DNA from: Burkholderia ambifaria
Lineage (GTDB): Bacteria > Pseudomonadota > Gammaproteobacteria > Burkholderiales > Burkholderiaceae
Reading direction: 5' to 3'
NCBI RefSeq assembly: GCF_001443045.1
Contig: NZ_LKPJ01000013.1
Span: 62,001 to 126,000 of the forward strand
DNA: 64,000 nt
In this document: in pieces, positions 62,789-64,000 of the stretch
Layout of the letters: each line of letters opens with the position of its first letter
How positions within the stretch are numbered: position 1 is the stretch's first letter
The notes under the pieces: generated by a model
What the model saw: the letters and a program-made list of their open reading frames with translations, nothing else
What the model was told of the DNA's origin: nothing
Database searches by the model: none
Translations under genes and position numbers: made by a program

Positions 62789-64000
62789 ATGAACACTCCC
62801 CGCTGCGATCAAACCCAGGCCTGGTCCGCCTTGCGCGATCACTACGAAGCGTACGGCCGCTATTTCCTCCTTCGTGACGCCTTCGCCCGAGACCCCGGCC
62901 GCTTCAAGACGCTGGCCGTCGAGGCTCCCGGCATCTTTGCCGACTTGTCGAAGAACCGCATAGATGCCGTGTCGATGAAGTTGCTACTCAACCTGGCGGC
63001 AGAGTGCCAGCTCGAGAGGCGGCGCGACGAGATGCTGGCCGGTGTCGCGATTAACACCACAGAAGACCGCGCAGTGCTGCACACGGCGCTGCGCTCGCCG
63101 CAGGGGCGCGGTCCGTTCAGCGATGACGTGCACAGCGTGCTCGACGCGATGCTCGCCTATGTCGAGTCGGTACGCGATATCCAAGCCAGCGGCATTCGAG
63201 ATATCGTGAACATCGGCATCGGAGGTAGCGACCTCGGACCGCAGATGGCGGTGCCGGCGCTGGAGGCCTTCGCGCACCCGGGGCTCAACTTTCATTTCGT
63301 CTCCAATGTCGATGGACACGACATCGCCTCGGTGTTGCGCCACTTGCGTCCGGCCGAAACGCTCTTCGTCATCGCAAGCAAGACCTTCACGACGCAGGAG
63401 ACCATGGCTAATGCGCATGCGGCCAGGGCTTGGTTCGCATCCAACGGAGGCACCGACACGGCCAAGCACTTCGTCGCGACGACCACCAACGTCGCGGCGG
63501 CGGCCGAGTTCGGGATCGAGACGACCTTTGGTTTCTGGGATTGGGTGGGTGGGCGCTACTCGCTGTGGTCGTCGATCGGCTTGCCGATTGCCTTGGCGAT
63601 CGGTGCCGACAACTTCCGGGCCCTGCTGGCTGGCGCCCACGAGATGGACCGGCACTTCGCCACCGCACCGCTCGAGAAGAACCTGCCGGTGCTGCTGGGC
63701 CTGATCGACGTCTGGTACCGCAACTTCTACGGCTTCCCGACCCGCTGCGTCGCGCCTTACCACCAGGGACTCAAGCGGCTGCCGGCCTACCTGCAGCAGT
63801 TGGAAATGGAGTCGAACGGTAAGTCCGTCGATCTCGATGGCAATGCCTTGCCCTTTGCAACCAGCCCCGTGGTGTGGGGCGAACCCGGTACCAATGGCCA
63901 GCACGCCTATTTCCAGATGTTGCACCAGGGCACCGACGTGATCCCTGTGGAGTTCCTGCTGGTTAAGCATCCGACGCACGATCTGGTTGACCAGCACACC
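62789..64000 (+). CDS. pgi: Glucose-6-phosphate isomerase (partial, cut by window end)
   Basis: 404 codons are visible from the ATG at 62789 to the window edge without a stop. Hallmarks are NIGIGGSDLGPQMAVPALEA, SKTFTTQETMANA, the DWVGGRYSLWSSIGLPIAL signature, ESNGKSVD and GEPGTNGQHAYFQ (catalytic Glu and His). It interconverts glucose 6-phosphate and fructose 6-phosphate, joining fructose from mannitol with zwf. About 140 residues are missing at the C-terminus. Confidence 0.93.
   Translation, partial: MNTPRCDQTQAWSALRDHYEAYGRYFLLRDAFARDPGRFKTLAVEAPGIFADLSKNRIDAVSMKLLLNLAAECQLERRRDEMLAGVAINTTEDRAVLHTALRSPQGRGPFSDDVHSVLDAMLAYVESVRDIQASGIRDIVNIGIGGSDLGPQMAVPALEAFAHPGLNFHFVSNVDGHDIASVLRHLRPAETLFVIASKTFTTQETMANAHAARAWFASNGGTDTAKHFVATTTNVAAAAEFGIETTFGFWDWVGGRYSLWSSIGLPIALAIGADNFRALLAGAHEMDRHFATAPLEKNLPVLLGLIDVWYRNFYGFPTRCVAPYHQGLKRLPAYLQQLEMESNGKSVDLDGNALPFATSPVVWGEPGTNGQHAYFQMLHQGTDVIPVEFLLVKHPTHDLVDQHT

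Noticed and set aside
62984..63997. 337-codon minus-strand open frame at the window end
   Set aside because: It lies opposite pgi, whose catalytic motifs are certain.

Overview
The base composition (mostly high GC with strong G/C third positions) and the gene families present (4-hydroxyphenylpyruvate dioxygenase, the fused ribB/GCHII-like protein, BpH3-like H-NS, MipA/OmpV, HipBA) suggest a Burkholderia-type betaproteobacterium, probably an accessory-rich stretch of a secondary replicon. No rRNA, tRNA or CRISPR array was recognised.

Region 1 (1-23.4 kb) is high-GC backbone. It holds the tail of a receiver-domain protein and a set of small stress or envelope genes (DUF4142, PRC-barrel, CBS, tiny membrane protein, MipA/OmpV). 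A FAN1-like VRR-NUC nuclease overlaps a DinG/XPD-type helicase behind a perfect LexA box. An IclR regulator, an AbrB/PIN toxin-antitoxin pair, a MurA paralogue, an MHS-type transporter divergent from hpd, an old-yellow-enzyme-type oxidoreductase and a HipBA pair follow. Then come ribB with a decayed GTP cyclohydrolase domain, an esterase, a LuxR regulator, a frameshifted methyltransferase and a small papain-like protease.

Region 2 (23.6-33.0 kb) is a fatty-acyl module of lower GC. It contains a thiolase, an acyl-CoA dehydrogenase, a broken MaoC hydratase and a (3R)-hydroxyacyl-CoA-dehydrogenase-like SDR. A self-sufficient CYP102-type P450-reductase fusion lies opposite its TetR regulator. It looks like hydroxylation plus a beta-oxidation-type cycle for an unknown acyl substrate.

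Region 3 (about 33.1-47.7 kb) is mobile DNA. After debris (a dead alcohol dehydrogenase and a DUF2384 antitoxin remnant) comes a Tn7-like element. It has a tyrosine-recombinase-like protein with a damaged active site (a TnsF-like target-selector candidate), then tnsA-tnsB-tnsC-tniQ. Its cargo is a metallophosphoesterase, an H-NS protein, a Gabija-type anti-phage pair (gajA-gajB) and an unrecognised 304-residue protein. This is the most interesting part of the window.

Region 4 (about 47.8-64.0 kb) is a polyol catabolic cluster. It has two mannitol-dehydrogenase-family enzymes, an SmoEFGK-type ABC importer, a P-loop sugar kinase and two SDR polyol dehydrogenases. Transaldolase, transketolase, an edd remnant, zwf and pgi (cut by the window end) follow. 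A recurring TTTGAA(A)(A/G)CAAAC motif lies in front of four of its transcription blocks and is probably the operator of a regulator located outside the window. Together these genes would import a sugar alcohol, oxidise it to a ketose, phosphorylate it and feed it into the pentose phosphate pathway.
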